A stretch of 64,000 nt of DNA from Sunxiuqinia indica (GTDB taxonomy: Bacteria > Bacteroidota > Bacteroidia > Bacteroidales > Prolixibacteraceae): positions 62,001 through 126,000 of the forward strand of contig NZ_WVEM01000011.1 of assembly GCF_009847015.1 (NCBI RefSeq), given 5' to 3'. Shown in pieces: positions 1 through 8,683 of this stretch (position 1 is its first letter; every line of letters starts with the position of its first letter). The notes below the pieces were generated by a model. It saw only the letters and a list, made by a program, of their open reading frames with translations. It was not told the DNA's origin and searched no databases. The translations under genes were made by a program, and so were the position numbers.

Positions 1-115
1 CCTTTTCATCTTTCGTTTCCGGAACCCGATAGGATTCAATCACCTGTTCCAACCGGTCTTTTTTGTTCGGCAGAACAAGTAAAATTGGAAACTCAGATTT
101 GTTGGTCGTGCACAT
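1..115 (-). CDS. Partial unknown protein, N-terminal 38 residues
   Basis: An ATG at 113-115 on the minus strand opens a frame that stays open to the window edge, giving 38 residues (begins MCTTNKSEFPILLVLPNKKD). It reads like a small soluble domain: a hydrophobic strand (FPILLVLP) followed by a charged helix. There is no signal peptide. It lies about 100 bp downstream of the TonB receptor and on the same strand, so it could belong to that operon. Too little is present to name a family. Confidence 0.45.
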   Translation of the reverse strand, partial: MCTTNKSEFPILLVLPNKKDRLEQVIESYRVPETKDEK

Positions 116-213
116 AGCTCAAATGATTGATTGATACCCTTACTATCCATTCAATTGAAAATACCCTACCAAGAAAGTGAATTATTTTCCTCAGGCCTGT
201 GTAATGTGTTGGT

Positions 214-2781
214 TTATTGAAGTTTGATGTTGATAAAAAAAACGGGCGTAAATTTCAGGGCAGTGATGTCGGTGCGTATGGAATAAGAGCCGGTATTGTC
301 AGAAATATTGAAATAGTCAACTTCTAACACATTTTTACGGTTTAAAATATTGAGCAGTGAAATGCCTGAGCTAATGGTGAAAAATTTTGACTTGAACCGC
401 TTCATTAACGATAAGTCGGCTTGGGCGAAAAAAGGTAGGCGACCAAACTCCTGACTAATTCCAGTTTCTTCACTTTGTGTGATCAGATAAGGACTGCCCG
501 AATGATAGGTTAAATTGGTTGATAGAATCCAACTATTGTATCGGGCCATCTCGGTCCAGCGAATTCGTTGGCGTTGATCATCAAAAGCCGGATAACTTTC
601 ACCATTATTAAAAACCTCAAACTGTTCGGTTGATTTCGATAAGGAGTAGGCCAGCATGTGCGTAAACATTCCCTGTTTGTAATGAATCAGCGCATCAAAG
701 CCATAATGCTCAGATTCTCCATTTCGAGTAGAATAGCGAATGGTTTTTTCTTTGCCGCCACTCAACTCGGCGTACAGGTTGACTTTTCCCGATGTCGTTT
801 TATAATAGGGTTCGACGTTGATTGATAAACCGTTGTTTTCATAGCGCAAACCCAAAACATGTTGCTGAGATTCCAGAATGCCAACTTCTGTTGAGTCGGG
901 TAAAAACCAAACTAAGTCACTGTTTCCATCCGTGTCTATTTTTCTGATTCGAGACATAAATTGGTTATAAATTCCACCGGAGTAAAACAGATTTAGCTTT
1001 TCCGAAATCGTATAACTAATTCCCCATCGTGGTTGAAAATAGAGTTGATTCTGGATGTTTTCCTGGTTCACCCGCACTCCAAGCCTGGCGTGTAGTTTTT
1101 CGGTCAACTGGATTTCTTCTTGTAAGAAAGCATGTAGAATTGTTGCTTTAGAATCGTAATTGATAGAGTCAATTTTGACATTCCCAACCGTTTTATTGCT
1201 AGTGTACGAGTAGGAAACTTCGTCAACGTTGGCTCCAATTCCAAACTGATGGGTGAGTTTTCCTGTTTTCCATTCGCTCGACCAATTGACCATGGTCTCC
1301 TGTAAATGGTTCTCGTTAGTATCGGATTCTTTCTTTCCGCCTTTTCCGTTTTTGTTTGGCTCCAAACCCGATGCCGAAGCCGAGTATCTATTTAGTTCGT
1401 TGTATCCGAGGTTGAAATGATGTTGCCAATTTCCTGCTTGGTATCTCCAATTTCCTCCAATGCCACGGTTCTCGCTGGTTGCCTCATCTGCCTTGAAAAA
1501 CCGGGAGTTGTCGCTGAAAATAAAGTTGCGATTTTGCTGATCGTTACTTTGAAAGGCATTCAGCGATATCTCCTGACTTGCTGAAGGTTTAATGCTTAGT
1601 TTTAGGTTGGCATCATCGTACAAAACAGTTGGTGATACCGATGCCTGATCATCGGTCTGGGTGCCTTGCTCTAAAATTTGCCGATACAAATAATTTTCCC
1701 ACTGGTCGATGTAGGATTTCCGGTAGGCTCCACTGATGGAGATGACCTGACCAATAGGAAGTTGCCCCGATGCATTTACATTGAGTAGGTTGGCTGATAG
1801 ATCAAGGCTTGGACGGTAATAATTATCTTTCCCGGTTAGCTCTACAACGCCTGAAATCCGCTCGCCAAACGAGGCGTCAAAAGCACCGCGCGACACAAAA
1901 GCTTGCGAAATATATTTGGCATTGAGTACACTCAGGTTGCCAAACAAGTGGCTGGTTTCCAGGATCGGCATACCATCCAGCAAAATCAGGTTTTCGGAAG
2001 GGGAGCCTCCGCGGATGGAAATACCGGAGGATTGTCCGCTAAGAAAATTAACGCCGGGAATCAAACTCAGCGAAGTCACTAAATCGCTGTCGTCAATTCG
2101 GGGCAAGTTTTCTGATTGCCTGGGGTTAGAGGCCATTCGTCCGTTTTGCTTGCCCATCTCAATCACATTTTTTTCTTGTTGATGAACCTCAATCGCTTCA
2201 ATGTGGATGGCAAAGGGTACCAAGGCAATCTGATGGAATTCATTCGGAACTATATTCATCGTAGTATCTAATCGCTGGTAGCCCAAATGACTAATTTGGA
2301 TAGTTATCTCATCCGTTTTTGTAATCTTTTCGTTGAAAATTCCCAACTCATTGGTGATTGTTCCAAGGTTTTTACCGTAAGCGACACTGCAAAACAGCAA
2401 TGGCTCGCCGGTAGTTTGATCAATAACCTGACCTTTTAGCGTGATGAATTCCGGCTTTTTCGGAGGTAGAGGTGCCGGGTTTTCGAAGAGCACGTAGGTG
2501 TTTTCAATTTTCTCGAAAAGCAAGTGATATTGGTCGCTCAATAAAGTTAAAAAATCAGTGACTGAAATTTTATCCTGATGAATCGTTACGTTGATGGTCG
2601 AAAAATAGTCGGCATCAAAAGCAAATGGCGTGTGGTATGTTGCCGAAATTTCTTCCAAAACGGTATTCAGACTTTTGTTTTCAGCGTGTACGGAAATGAC
2701 TTGTTCCTGTGCAAAACCAGAGATGCTTAATAAAACAAGAAGTAGGCTAAAGACAATATGTGTTTGATGCTTTTCCAACAA
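214..2781 (-). CDS. TonB-dependent outer-membrane receptor with STN signalling domain
   Basis: An outer-membrane beta-barrel importer of an unknown ligand, energised by TonB. Seen in order: a signal peptide ending near FAQ (residues 1-24); an STN (secretin/TonB short N-terminal) domain, about 28-100; a carboxypeptidase-regulatory-like beta-sandwich, about 113-190; a plug domain, about 205-325, with the readable motifs SIRGGSPSENLILLDGMPI and SGVVEL; then a barrel to residue 855. Translation must begin at TTG because an in-frame TAA lies two codons upstream and the next in-frame ATG is far inside the protein. STN domains in this family normally talk to a FecR-type anti-sigma factor. Here the only partner present is the ECF sigma gene 36 bp upstream on the same strand, so the two form an operon without FecR. 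No SusD-like lipoprotein follows, which argues against a glycan-utilisation locus; a siderophore, metal chelate or peptide ligand is possible. Confidence 0.9.
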   Translation of the reverse strand: MLEKHQTHIVFSLLLVLLSISGFAQEQVISVHAENKSLNTVLEEISATYHTPFAFDADYFSTINVTIHQDKISVTDFLTLLSDQYHLLFEKIENTYVLFENPAPLPPKKPEFITLKGQVIDQTTGEPLLFCSVAYGKNLGTITNELGIFNEKITKTDEITIQISHLGYQRLDTTMNIVPNEFHQIALVPFAIHIEAIEVHQQEKNVIEMGKQNGRMASNPRQSENLPRIDDSDLVTSLSLIPGVNFLSGQSSGISIRGGSPSENLILLDGMPILETSHLFGNLSVLNAKYISQAFVSRGAFDASFGERISGVVELTGKDNYYRPSLDLSANLLNVNASGQLPIGQVISISGAYRKSYIDQWENYLYRQILEQGTQTDDQASVSPTVLYDDANLKLSIKPSASQEISLNAFQSNDQQNRNFIFSDNSRFFKADEATSENRGIGGNWRYQAGNWQHHFNLGYNELNRYSASASGLEPNKNGKGGKKESDTNENHLQETMVNWSSEWKTGKLTHQFGIGANVDEVSYSYTSNKTVGNVKIDSINYDSKATILHAFLQEEIQLTEKLHARLGVRVNQENIQNQLYFQPRWGISYTISEKLNLFYSGGIYNQFMSRIRKIDTDGNSDLVWFLPDSTEVGILESQQHVLGLRYENNGLSINVEPYYKTTSGKVNLYAELSGGKEKTIRYSTRNGESEHYGFDALIHYKQGMFTHMLAYSLSKSTEQFEVFNNGESYPAFDDQRQRIRWTEMARYNSWILSTNLTYHSGSPYLITQSEETGISQEFGRLPFFAQADLSLMKRFKSKFFTISSGISLLNILNRKNVLEVDYFNISDNTGSYSIRTDITALKFTPVFFINIKLQ

Positions 2782-2817
2782 GGTTTAATGTTTTTGTGCT
2801 GCCTAAAGATAATCACC

Positions 2818-3327
2818 TTAAAACTGTTTATCTACTTTCGATCGTAAATGTTTAAGAGCCTTGCTGATGTGTTTTTCAATCGCTTTGACACTTAATTGCA
2901 GGTTGTCAGCAATTTCCTGATAGGTCATTTTGTCAATCCGGTTCATTAAAAAAATGGCTCTGGTTTTTTCGGGCAACTGTGCCATGGCAGATTGCAATTT
3001 TTGATCAAACTCTTTCAGCTCCATCAGATACTCCGGCGACTCATTTTCGTGCTTTGTGACTAGCGAACTACTAAAGTTGAGCTGAATTTTTTTCTTGCGA
3101 TGATGCTTGAAATAATGATTTCGGGCAATGGCGAAAAGATAAGACCGGACAGTTTCCTGCTTGACGTTGAATCGTTCTTCCCACAAAACAAGGAAAACAT
3201 CCTGAGTCAGATCGTCGGTAATCGTCAAGTCCCCCGAGAGGTAGTAAATGAAATTTCGAACATACTGGTAATGTTCCTTAAATACCGACTGAAACCAATT
3301 ATTATCACGTTTTCCTTCAATCCTCAT
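2818..3327 (-). CDS. ECF-family RNA polymerase sigma factor
   Basis: An alternative sigma factor of 169 residues, a normal length for the ECF family. Region 2 is visible as the DDLTQDVFLVLWEE segment and region 4 as a helix-turn-helix near the C-terminus (MTYQEIADNLQLSVKAIEKH, then KALKHLRSKV). The start is the ATG at 3327, preceded by AGGAG. A longer reading from a TTG at 3357 is unlikely because that TTG overlaps a good -7 promoter box at 3355-3362. It lies directly upstream of the STN-containing TonB receptor, the arrangement of cell-surface signalling operons in this phylum, and presumably drives the receptor gene. The expected FecR anti-sigma gene is absent between the two. Confidence 0.92.
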   Translation of the reverse strand: MRIEGKRDNNWFQSVFKEHYQYVRNFIYYLSGDLTITDDLTQDVFLVLWEERFNVKQETVRSYLFAIARNHYFKHHRKKKIQLNFSSSLVTKHENESPEYLMELKEFDQKLQSAMAQLPEKTRAIFLMNRIDKMTYQEIADNLQLSVKAIEKHISKALKHLRSKVDKQF

Positions 3328-3354
3328 CCTTCTCTCCTGTCTTGTCAACCTAAA

Positions 3355-3362
3355 CAAATATA
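3355..3362 (-). promoter_or_regulatory. Bacteroidota -7 box for the ECF sigma gene
   Basis: TATATTTG on the minus strand matches TAnnTTTG, 27 bp before the ATG at 3327. It overlaps the alternative TTG start, supporting the shorter protein. Confidence 0.5.
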
Positions 3363-3489
3363 AGAATTTACTCTATCTAACTGATTATTCACGTTCAATA
3401 TTGCTCAGGCTAAAAGTTTGCTAAAATCAGGAACTGCTTCTTTTAGATTAACAATTTGAAAGCTTGGATTTATCAATCCCCTTTTTTAT

Positions 3490-3497
3490 TATTTTTG
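3490..3497 (+). promoter_or_regulatory. -7 box for the adenosine-kinase gene
   Basis: TATTTTTG matches TAnnTTTG and ends only 7 bp before the ATG at 3505, so the transcript would be leaderless or nearly so. A TTG lies 23 bp upstream as a weak -33 element. Confidence 0.5.
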
Positions 3498-3504
3498 CAG
3501 GCCT

Positions 3505-4488
3505 ATGGAAAATAACAACACTCAAAAGCGAATTGTGGGTATCGGAAGTGCCCTGGTTGATATTCTGGTTCAATTAAAAGATGATCAATTGCTGGACGCA
3601 TTTCAGCTGCCTAAAGGAAGTATGACCTTGGTTGATGCTGAGCTTTCTCAGAAAATGCTGGATCGTACTTCAGACATTGATCGGAGCATTGAAACCGGCG
3701 GTTCATCAGCCAATACGGTTCGCGCGATAGCCCAACTGGGAGGGAAAGCTGGTTTTATTGGCAAAATTTCGAATGATGAAATGGGGCATTTTTTCAAAGA
3801 TGAATTTGAGAAGTCGAATATTACACCTCATTTATTTTTCAGCCAGATTCCTACCGGGAAAGCGGCTACCTTGATTTCTCCCGATTCGGAGCGCACGTTT
3901 GGCACTTACCTTGGTGCTGCCAGCGAATTAAGTGTTGATGAACTTTCTGAAGAACTATTTGCCAACTATGATTACCTGCATATTGAAGGCTACTTGGTTT
4001 TTAATCATGAGTTGATTGAAGGTGTTTTGAAGTTAGCGAAAAAGCAAGGGTTGAAAATCTCTCTGGATATGGCCAGTTTTAATGTTGTTGATGCCAATCT
4101 GGAATTTTTAACCCGACTGGTTGACGAATACGTAGATATTGTTTTTGCCAATGAAGATGAAGCGAAGTCGTACACCGGATTGGAACCAGAAGCAGCCTTG
4201 ACAAAAATTGCTTCTCAGTGTGAAATTGCTATCGTGAAAATTGGTAAAAAAGGCTCATTAATTCAGGCCGGGAACCAATTTATTCAGGTTGAAACGCCGA
4301 TTGTGAAAAGCATTGACACGACTGGGGCAGGCGATGTTTATGCCAGCGGATTTTTATTTGGATTGGCCAATAACAAGGGTTTGCAGGAATGTGGTAAACT
4401 GGGGTCGTTGCTGGCAAGCAAGGTTATTCAGGTGCTTGGTGCAAAAATACCTGAATCAAAGTTGGCCGAAATTAAAGTGGAAATGTAA
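3505..4488 (+). CDS. PfkB-family nucleoside kinase, probable adenosine kinase
   Basis: A 327-residue ribokinase-fold (PfkB) enzyme that would phosphorylate a nucleoside or sugar with ATP. N-terminal substrate motifs are visible: GIGSALVDIL (13-22) and GGSSANT (65-71). The C-terminal anion-hole/catalytic motif DTTGAGD (271-277) carries the catalytic aspartate, D277. The overall pattern resembles proteins annotated as adenosine kinase in Bacteroidota, and the neighbouring convergent gene is a deoxynucleoside kinase, which fits a purine-salvage role. Substrate choice within PfkB cannot be proved from motifs; ribokinase or another sugar kinase remains possible. Confidence 0.85.
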   Translation: MENNNTQKRIVGIGSALVDILVQLKDDQLLDAFQLPKGSMTLVDAELSQKMLDRTSDIDRSIETGGSSANTVRAIAQLGGKAGFIGKISNDEMGHFFKDEFEKSNITPHLFFSQIPTGKAATLISPDSERTFGTYLGAASELSVDELSEELFANYDYLHIEGYLVFNHELIEGVLKLAKKQGLKISLDMASFNVVDANLEFLTRLVDEYVDIVFANEDEAKSYTGLEPEAALTKIASQCEIAIVKIGKKGSLIQAGNQFIQVETPIVKSIDTTGAGDVYASGFLFGLANNKGLQECGKLGSLLASKVIQVLGAKIPESKLAEIKVEM

Positions 4489-4490
4489 CC

Positions 4491-4518
4491 GATTCATGGT
4501 TAAAACAGACCATGAATC
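4491..4518. terminator. Convergent hairpin shared by the two kinase genes
   Basis: A perfect 10-bp inverted repeat (GATTCATGGT / ACCATGAATC, 8-nt loop) starts 2 bp after the stop of the upstream kinase and covers the stop and last codons of the opposing dNK gene. No T-run follows on either side, so a role as a two-way terminator or 3'-end stabiliser is inferred. Confidence 0.45.
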
Positions 4519-5114
4519 TGAGCATCAATTTTGTCAATTACACCACTTAAATCCTCCGGACTGTTAGTAATGTCAATTTTGTCAACATTGACGACCAGAA
4601 GTTTACCGTCGGTGTAATGATTGATCCAGGCCTCATATCGCTCATTGAGTTGTTTGAGGTAATCCAACCGGATGGAATTTTCGTATTCTCGTCCTCGTTG
4701 CTGAATTTGGTTGACTAAAGTTGGTACGCTTGCCCTCAGGTAAATCAACAAATCAGGAGCCTTTACCAACTTGCTCATCAACTGAAACAAGGTTTTGTAA
4801 TTATTGAAATCGCGGGTCGACATCAGTCCCATGGCGTGCAGGTTTGGAGCAAAAATCTCTGCATCTTCATAAATTGTCCGGTCTTGAACCACTGTTTGTC
4901 CCGAATTCTGAATATCCATCACTTGACTAAAGCGACTGTTCAGGAAAAAAATTTGCAGGTTGAAAGACCAGCGTTGCATGTCTTCATAGAAATCATTGAG
5001 GTAAGGGTTTTCATCAACGTCCTCATAATGAGGTTTCCAGCCATAGTGTTTTGCCAGAAGCCCGGCCATTGTTGTTTTCCCGGCCCCAATGTTGCCTGCA
5101 AGTGCGATGTGCAT
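4500..5114 (-). CDS. Deoxynucleoside kinase
   Basis: A 204-residue salvage kinase of the dNK/dGK family that transfers the gamma-phosphate of ATP to deoxynucleosides. The P-loop GNIGAGKTT occupies residues 7-15; the QDRTIYED segment (DRS-like motif) and an arginine-rich lid around QQRGREYENSIR are visible. Length is normal for the family. It converges on the PfkB kinase, with a shared hairpin at the junction. Whether it prefers deoxyadenosine or deoxyguanosine cannot be judged. Confidence 0.9.
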   Translation of the reverse strand: MHIALAGNIGAGKTTMAGLLAKHYGWKPHYEDVDENPYLNDFYEDMQRWSFNLQIFFLNSRFSQVMDIQNSGQTVVQDRTIYEDAEIFAPNLHAMGLMSTRDFNNYKTLFQLMSKLVKAPDLLIYLRASVPTLVNQIQQRGREYENSIRLDYLKQLNERYEAWINHYTDGKLLVVNVDKIDITNSPEDLSGVIDKIDAQIHGLF

Positions 5115-5141
5115 GATTTTATTTTTTCAGTAATTCGAATA

Positions 5142-5149
5142 CAAATTTA
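5142..5149 (-). promoter_or_regulatory. -7 box for the dNK gene
   Basis: TAAATTTG on the minus strand fits TAnnTTTG, 27 bp before the start codon. No clear -33 TTG was found at the usual distance. Confidence 0.35.
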
Positions 5150-5177
5150 ATGGAGCTTGCTGAATACTCCCTATAAA

Positions 5178-6695
5178 TTACAATCTTTTTTGGAGCTCAA
5201 TAAGCTCATCCAGGTATTTCCGGTTGTTGGCCAGTCGAGGAATTTTATTTTGTCCGCCGACTTTCCCGCGTTGTTTCATCCATTCGTAAAACAGCCCGTC
5301 TTTGGCAACTACCAAATGTGGTTTTTCCAGGGTCAGATTTTTGTGTCGTTTGGCTTCGTAATCCGAGTTAAGCGTTTTTAAGGCGTCGTCCATTACTTCC
5401 ATGAAATAATCAAAATCTTCTGGCTTTTGCTCAAATTCAATGATCCATTCGTGTGCCCCTTTCTGGTCACCTTTCATAAAAACAGGGCCCGCAGTGTATT
5501 CCTTTATATTGGCTCCGGTGCGTTCGGTTGCAATGTTCAAAGCTTGCTCGGCATTGTCAACAATTACCTCTTCGCCAAAAGCATTGATAAAGTGTTTGGT
5601 GCGTCCGGTAATTTTTATTTTGAATGGTTTTTTCGATGTGAACTGAATTGTGTCGCCAATAACGTAGCGCCATAGCCCGCCGTTTGTGCTAATTACCAAA
5701 GCATAGTTTTGTCCCAACTCAACTTCCGAAAGATTTAGGGCTTTCGGATGATCTTCCTGAAAGTTTTCCATTGGTATAAACTCGTAGTAAATTCCGTAAT
5801 CGAGCATCAGTAACATGTCGCTGCTTTCCGGGTCGTCTTGAATAGCAAAAAAACCTTCGGAGGCGTTGTACGTTTCCATGTAATTCATGGATTTCGAAGG
5901 AATGATATTTTGATATTGTTCGCGATAAGGATCAAAATTGATTCCGCCATGAATGAAAACTTCCAGGTTGGGCCACACTTCCAAAATATTGTTTTTCCCG
6001 GTATGTTCGAGTACTTTTTTTAGGAGCACCAAATACCACGAAGGCACACCTGCCAACGAGGTTACGTTTTCATCAAGGGACTCTTCAATAATTTTGGCTA
6101 CCTTTTCTTCAAATTCTTCAATCAGCGCAACCTCAACTGATGGAGTCCGAATGAACTCAGACCAAAAAGGAGTGTTTTCGATCAGGATTGCTGACAAATC
6201 GCCAAAATAAGATTTATTGCTAAAGTTATTTACACGGTGACTTCCTCCCAGAGTTAGCGTCTTCCCATATAAAACGCCCGAGTCAGGATTGTTCTTGAGA
6301 TATAAGGCAAAAACGTCTTTAGCTCCTCTGAAGTGCACGTCTTCCAACGATTGCTTGCTTACCGGAATGAACTTGCTTTTATCGTTTGTGGTGCCCGATG
6401 ATTTGGCAAACCATTTTATTTCGCCCGGCCAGAGCAGGTTTTTTTCTCCTTGCCGAAGCCGCTCAATATAAGGGGCAAAATCTTCATAGTGGCGGATCGG
6501 GACTCGCTCCTTAAATTCCCTTTCAGAGCTAATGCTCTTGAAATCATATTGTTTCCCGATCTCGGTGTCGCGTGCTTCCTTTATTAAATCAAAAAAAACC
6601 TCCAATTGGGCGTCAATAGGGTGTTTTTTGAAAAGGTCAATTTGATAGATTCGTTTGAAATTTATCCAGTTTATGATCGAATTAAGAATAGGCAT
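5178..6695 (-). CDS. GH3-family adenylate-forming acyl-amide synthetase
   Basis: A 505-residue protein of the GH3 superfamily, named after plant auxin-conjugating enzymes that adenylate a carboxylic acid and couple it to an amino acid. The ATP-binding motif SSGTT is at residues 99-103, a second nucleotide motif reads YNASEGFF (about 275-282), and the length matches bacterial members. Bacteroidota commonly carry such genes but their substrate is not established. It stands alone: the dNK gene downstream has its own -7 box, and the divergent CvpA gene lies about 180 bp away. The function beyond adenylate formation is inference. Confidence 0.85.
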   Translation of the reverse strand: MPILNSIINWINFKRIYQIDLFKKHPIDAQLEVFFDLIKEARDTEIGKQYDFKSISSEREFKERVPIRHYEDFAPYIERLRQGEKNLLWPGEIKWFAKSSGTTNDKSKFIPVSKQSLEDVHFRGAKDVFALYLKNNPDSGVLYGKTLTLGGSHRVNNFSNKSYFGDLSAILIENTPFWSEFIRTPSVEVALIEEFEEKVAKIIEESLDENVTSLAGVPSWYLVLLKKVLEHTGKNNILEVWPNLEVFIHGGINFDPYREQYQNIIPSKSMNYMETYNASEGFFAIQDDPESSDMLLMLDYGIYYEFIPMENFQEDHPKALNLSEVELGQNYALVISTNGGLWRYVIGDTIQFTSKKPFKIKITGRTKHFINAFGEEVIVDNAEQALNIATERTGANIKEYTAGPVFMKGDQKGAHEWIIEFEQKPEDFDYFMEVMDDALKTLNSDYEAKRHKNLTLEKPHLVVAKDGLFYEWMKQRGKVGGQNKIPRLANNRKYLDELIELQKRL

Positions 6696-6878
6696 TTTTA
6701 TTTTTTATATGATTTAACAAATATGTTTGTTTTCGGTTTCCAAGCCAGCCAAATTTATCTTTTTTGGATGAGACTACCTATGAACTGCCAGCCAAAAATA
6801 TTTTTCTATTTTTACTGAAAATATTGTTTGCTGAAAAAGGTAAACCTTAGATAAAACAAACGACTAAAAATCAAACTG

Positions 6879-7418
6879 GTGAATTACATTGATATCGTTT
6901 TAGGTGTTTTGCTGATATTTGCCGCGGTTCGTGGTTTCTCGAAAGGTTTTGTTGCAGAGGTGGCTTCGCTGGCAGCTTTAATCCTTGGTGTTTGGGGGGC
7001 TATACACTTTTCGCAGTTTACCGCCGAGTTTATCGTTGAAACCTTTAGTTACGATTCGAAACATCTCGGGCTGATTGCATTTTTAGTCACATTTGTTGTC
7101 ATTGTTATTCTGATTCATTTGGTTGGGAAAGCTGTTGAAACGATTATTTCAGCCGTAGCTCTTGGTTTTATTAATCGGTTGGCCGGTATTTTGTTTGGTG
7201 TCATAAAATCGGCTCTAATCATAAGTGTACTCCTTCTGATCCTTGATGAGGTTGATGAAAATGTTGGAATTCTTCCGAAGGATGTCAAGGATGATTCACA
7301 GATGTATGAGCCTGTGAAAAATCTGGTGCCGACAATTCTTCCATTCCTGAATTTTGATGCAATTGACCAGGATCTTTTCAAACGTAAAAATCATCTCCGT
7401 GAGAAAAGAGTGGTTTAG
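6879..7418 (+). CDS. CvpA-family inner-membrane protein
   Basis: A 179-residue membrane protein with four hydrophobic segments (about 5-25, 30-48, 62-84 and 100-122) and the family-typical opening NYIDIVLGVLLIFAAVRGF. CvpA in E. coli is linked to colicin V production and to cell-envelope stress; the biochemical role is not settled. The start is GTG at 6879, chosen because the conserved N-terminus begins there. The C-terminus overlaps the next gene, so the two are probably co-translated. Confidence 0.85.
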   Translation: MNYIDIVLGVLLIFAAVRGFSKGFVAEVASLAALILGVWGAIHFSQFTAEFIVETFSYDSKHLGLIAFLVTFVVIVILIHLVGKAVETIISAVALGFINRLAGILFGVIKSALIISVLLLILDEVDENVGILPKDVKDDSQMYEPVKNLVPTILPFLNFDAIDQDLFKRKNHLREKRVV

Positions 7419-8424
7419 AAAAAATCAACCTCCATTTGATGAACTTGAAGAACATGCATGCCCAAACTGTTCGCAAGAATTCAAAGGATTCTATTGCCCC
7501 AATTGTGGACAATCTGATTCTGAATTTAATCGTCCGTTTGGTTTTGTGTTTTATGATTTTCTTGGCAATTTCGTCTCTTTTGACACCCGGTTTTTACGCA
7601 CTTTTCGTGATCTGGTTTTTAGGCCAGGATTCCTGACATTGGAGTTTTTTAGAGGACATCGTGCGCGATATGCACCACCTTTTCGGGTTTATATTTTCTT
7701 AAGTTTTGTACTTTTTCTGTTACTTCAATTACTTACAAATCAGGGGTTGAATACAGCGCTCGATTATAAGTTAGCTGGAAATGATCAAATTGTTCTTGCA
7801 GATTCGCTCATTCAGGAAAACGTTGACAGCTTGAATGTTGGTCAGTTTGTTGAAACTGAAGATTCGATGGAGATTGCTGAATTTAAGCTCAACTATTCAG
7901 ACTTGTTGAACCAGCAGACGATTCAGGGTAAGCTTCGGAATCTTGCCGATCAATTGGAAGAAGGGGTGAAGGAAACCGAGGATCCTGCAAAAAGAACCAA
8001 ATTGCTTAATTTAGTTCACATGCTTCGGTCTCCGGAGAGTTTGGTTTCCAGGATTTTAAAATACCTGTCCTATGCTTTTTTCGTTTTATTGCCGGTTTTT
8101 GCCTTGTTGTTGAAATTGTTCTATGTCCGGCAAAAAGTATTCTACATTCGACACCTGATTTTTTCTGTACACATTCACGCTTTTATGTTTTTTCTGCTTA
8201 GTCTGGTTGTTGCCATTAACTTAATCTTTTCATGGGAAGTGGCTTCCTGGTCATTGTGGTTGTTAGCATTCGTTCCTGCTTATATCTATCTCGCGTTGAG
8301 GAATTTTTATCTTCAGCCTTATGTCAAAACCTTTATTAAGTTTCTGTTGCTTGGGGTGGTTTATAATCTTATTTTACAATTTGCGCTAGTCTACATATTT
8401 ATCAGTGCCTTGGGAGTTCTATAA
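7399..8424 (+). CDS. DUF3667 membrane protein with N-terminal zinc ribbon
   Basis: About 341 residues. The N-terminus holds a zinc ribbon made of two CPNC knuckles (ACPNCSQEF and YCPNCGQ), followed by the RTFRDLVFRPGF and RARYAPPFRVY segments typical of DUF3667, then a soluble insert (about 110-215) and four or five membrane helices. The start is uncertain: GTG at 7399 puts the first cysteine near residue 19 as in relatives and overlaps the CvpA gene by 20 bp, while an ATG at 7357 would add 14 residues and overlap by 62 bp. No biochemical role is known for the family. Confidence 0.8.
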   Translation: MRKEWFRKNQPPFDELEEHACPNCSQEFKGFYCPNCGQSDSEFNRPFGFVFYDFLGNFVSFDTRFLRTFRDLVFRPGFLTLEFFRGHRARYAPPFRVYIFLSFVLFLLLQLLTNQGLNTALDYKLAGNDQIVLADSLIQENVDSLNVGQFVETEDSMEIAEFKLNYSDLLNQQTIQGKLRNLADQLEEGVKETEDPAKRTKLLNLVHMLRSPESLVSRILKYLSYAFFVLLPVFALLLKLFYVRQKVFYIRHLIFSVHIHAFMFFLLSLVVAINLIFSWEVASWSLWLLAFVPAYIYLALRNFYLQPYVKTFIKFLLLGVVYNLILQFALVYIFISALGVL

Positions 8425-8482
8425 TCAACTGATTCCTTGAAAATATTAGCCTGATTCGTTAAACCTTAACGGTTCATTTTTA

Positions 8483-8490
8483 TATCTTTG
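8483..8490 (+). promoter_or_regulatory. -7 box for tyrS
   Basis: TATCTTTG matches TAnnTTTG. It lies 193 bp before the tyrS ATG, so the mRNA would have a long leader, unlike the short leaders of most genes here. Confidence 0.45.
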
Positions 8491-8683
8491 CCGAGATTTT
8501 TGCAATTAGTTAGCGTCCTGCGGATTTCTCACTTTTGAGATTCCGAATGAATCGCTTTTCGAATATGATAATAACAGACCCAAAATAATACAGATGAAAC
8601 GAGCACGTTTAGTCAAAACACAAAAGGTAATGATTAAAGTGCGAGTTACATATGATACCTTATAAATAAACAATTTGAATCAT
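8491..8683 (+). promoter_or_regulatory. Possible structured leader of tyrS
   Basis: This stretch holds a small hairpin (TCTCA 8527-8531 / TGAGA 8536-8540) and a 23-codon frame from ATG 8594 to TAA 8665 that is rich in Lys and Arg. There is no T-box sequence that I can see. A regulatory role is only suggested by its length. Confidence 0.25.

Noticed and set aside
3328-3357. Longer ECF sigma start at TTG 3357
   Set aside because: It overlaps a good -7 box (3355-3362), and an ATG with AGGAG ahead lies ten codons downstream.
8594-8665. 23-codon frame as a real gene
   Set aside because: Too short and no supporting signal; kept only as part of the tyrS leader.
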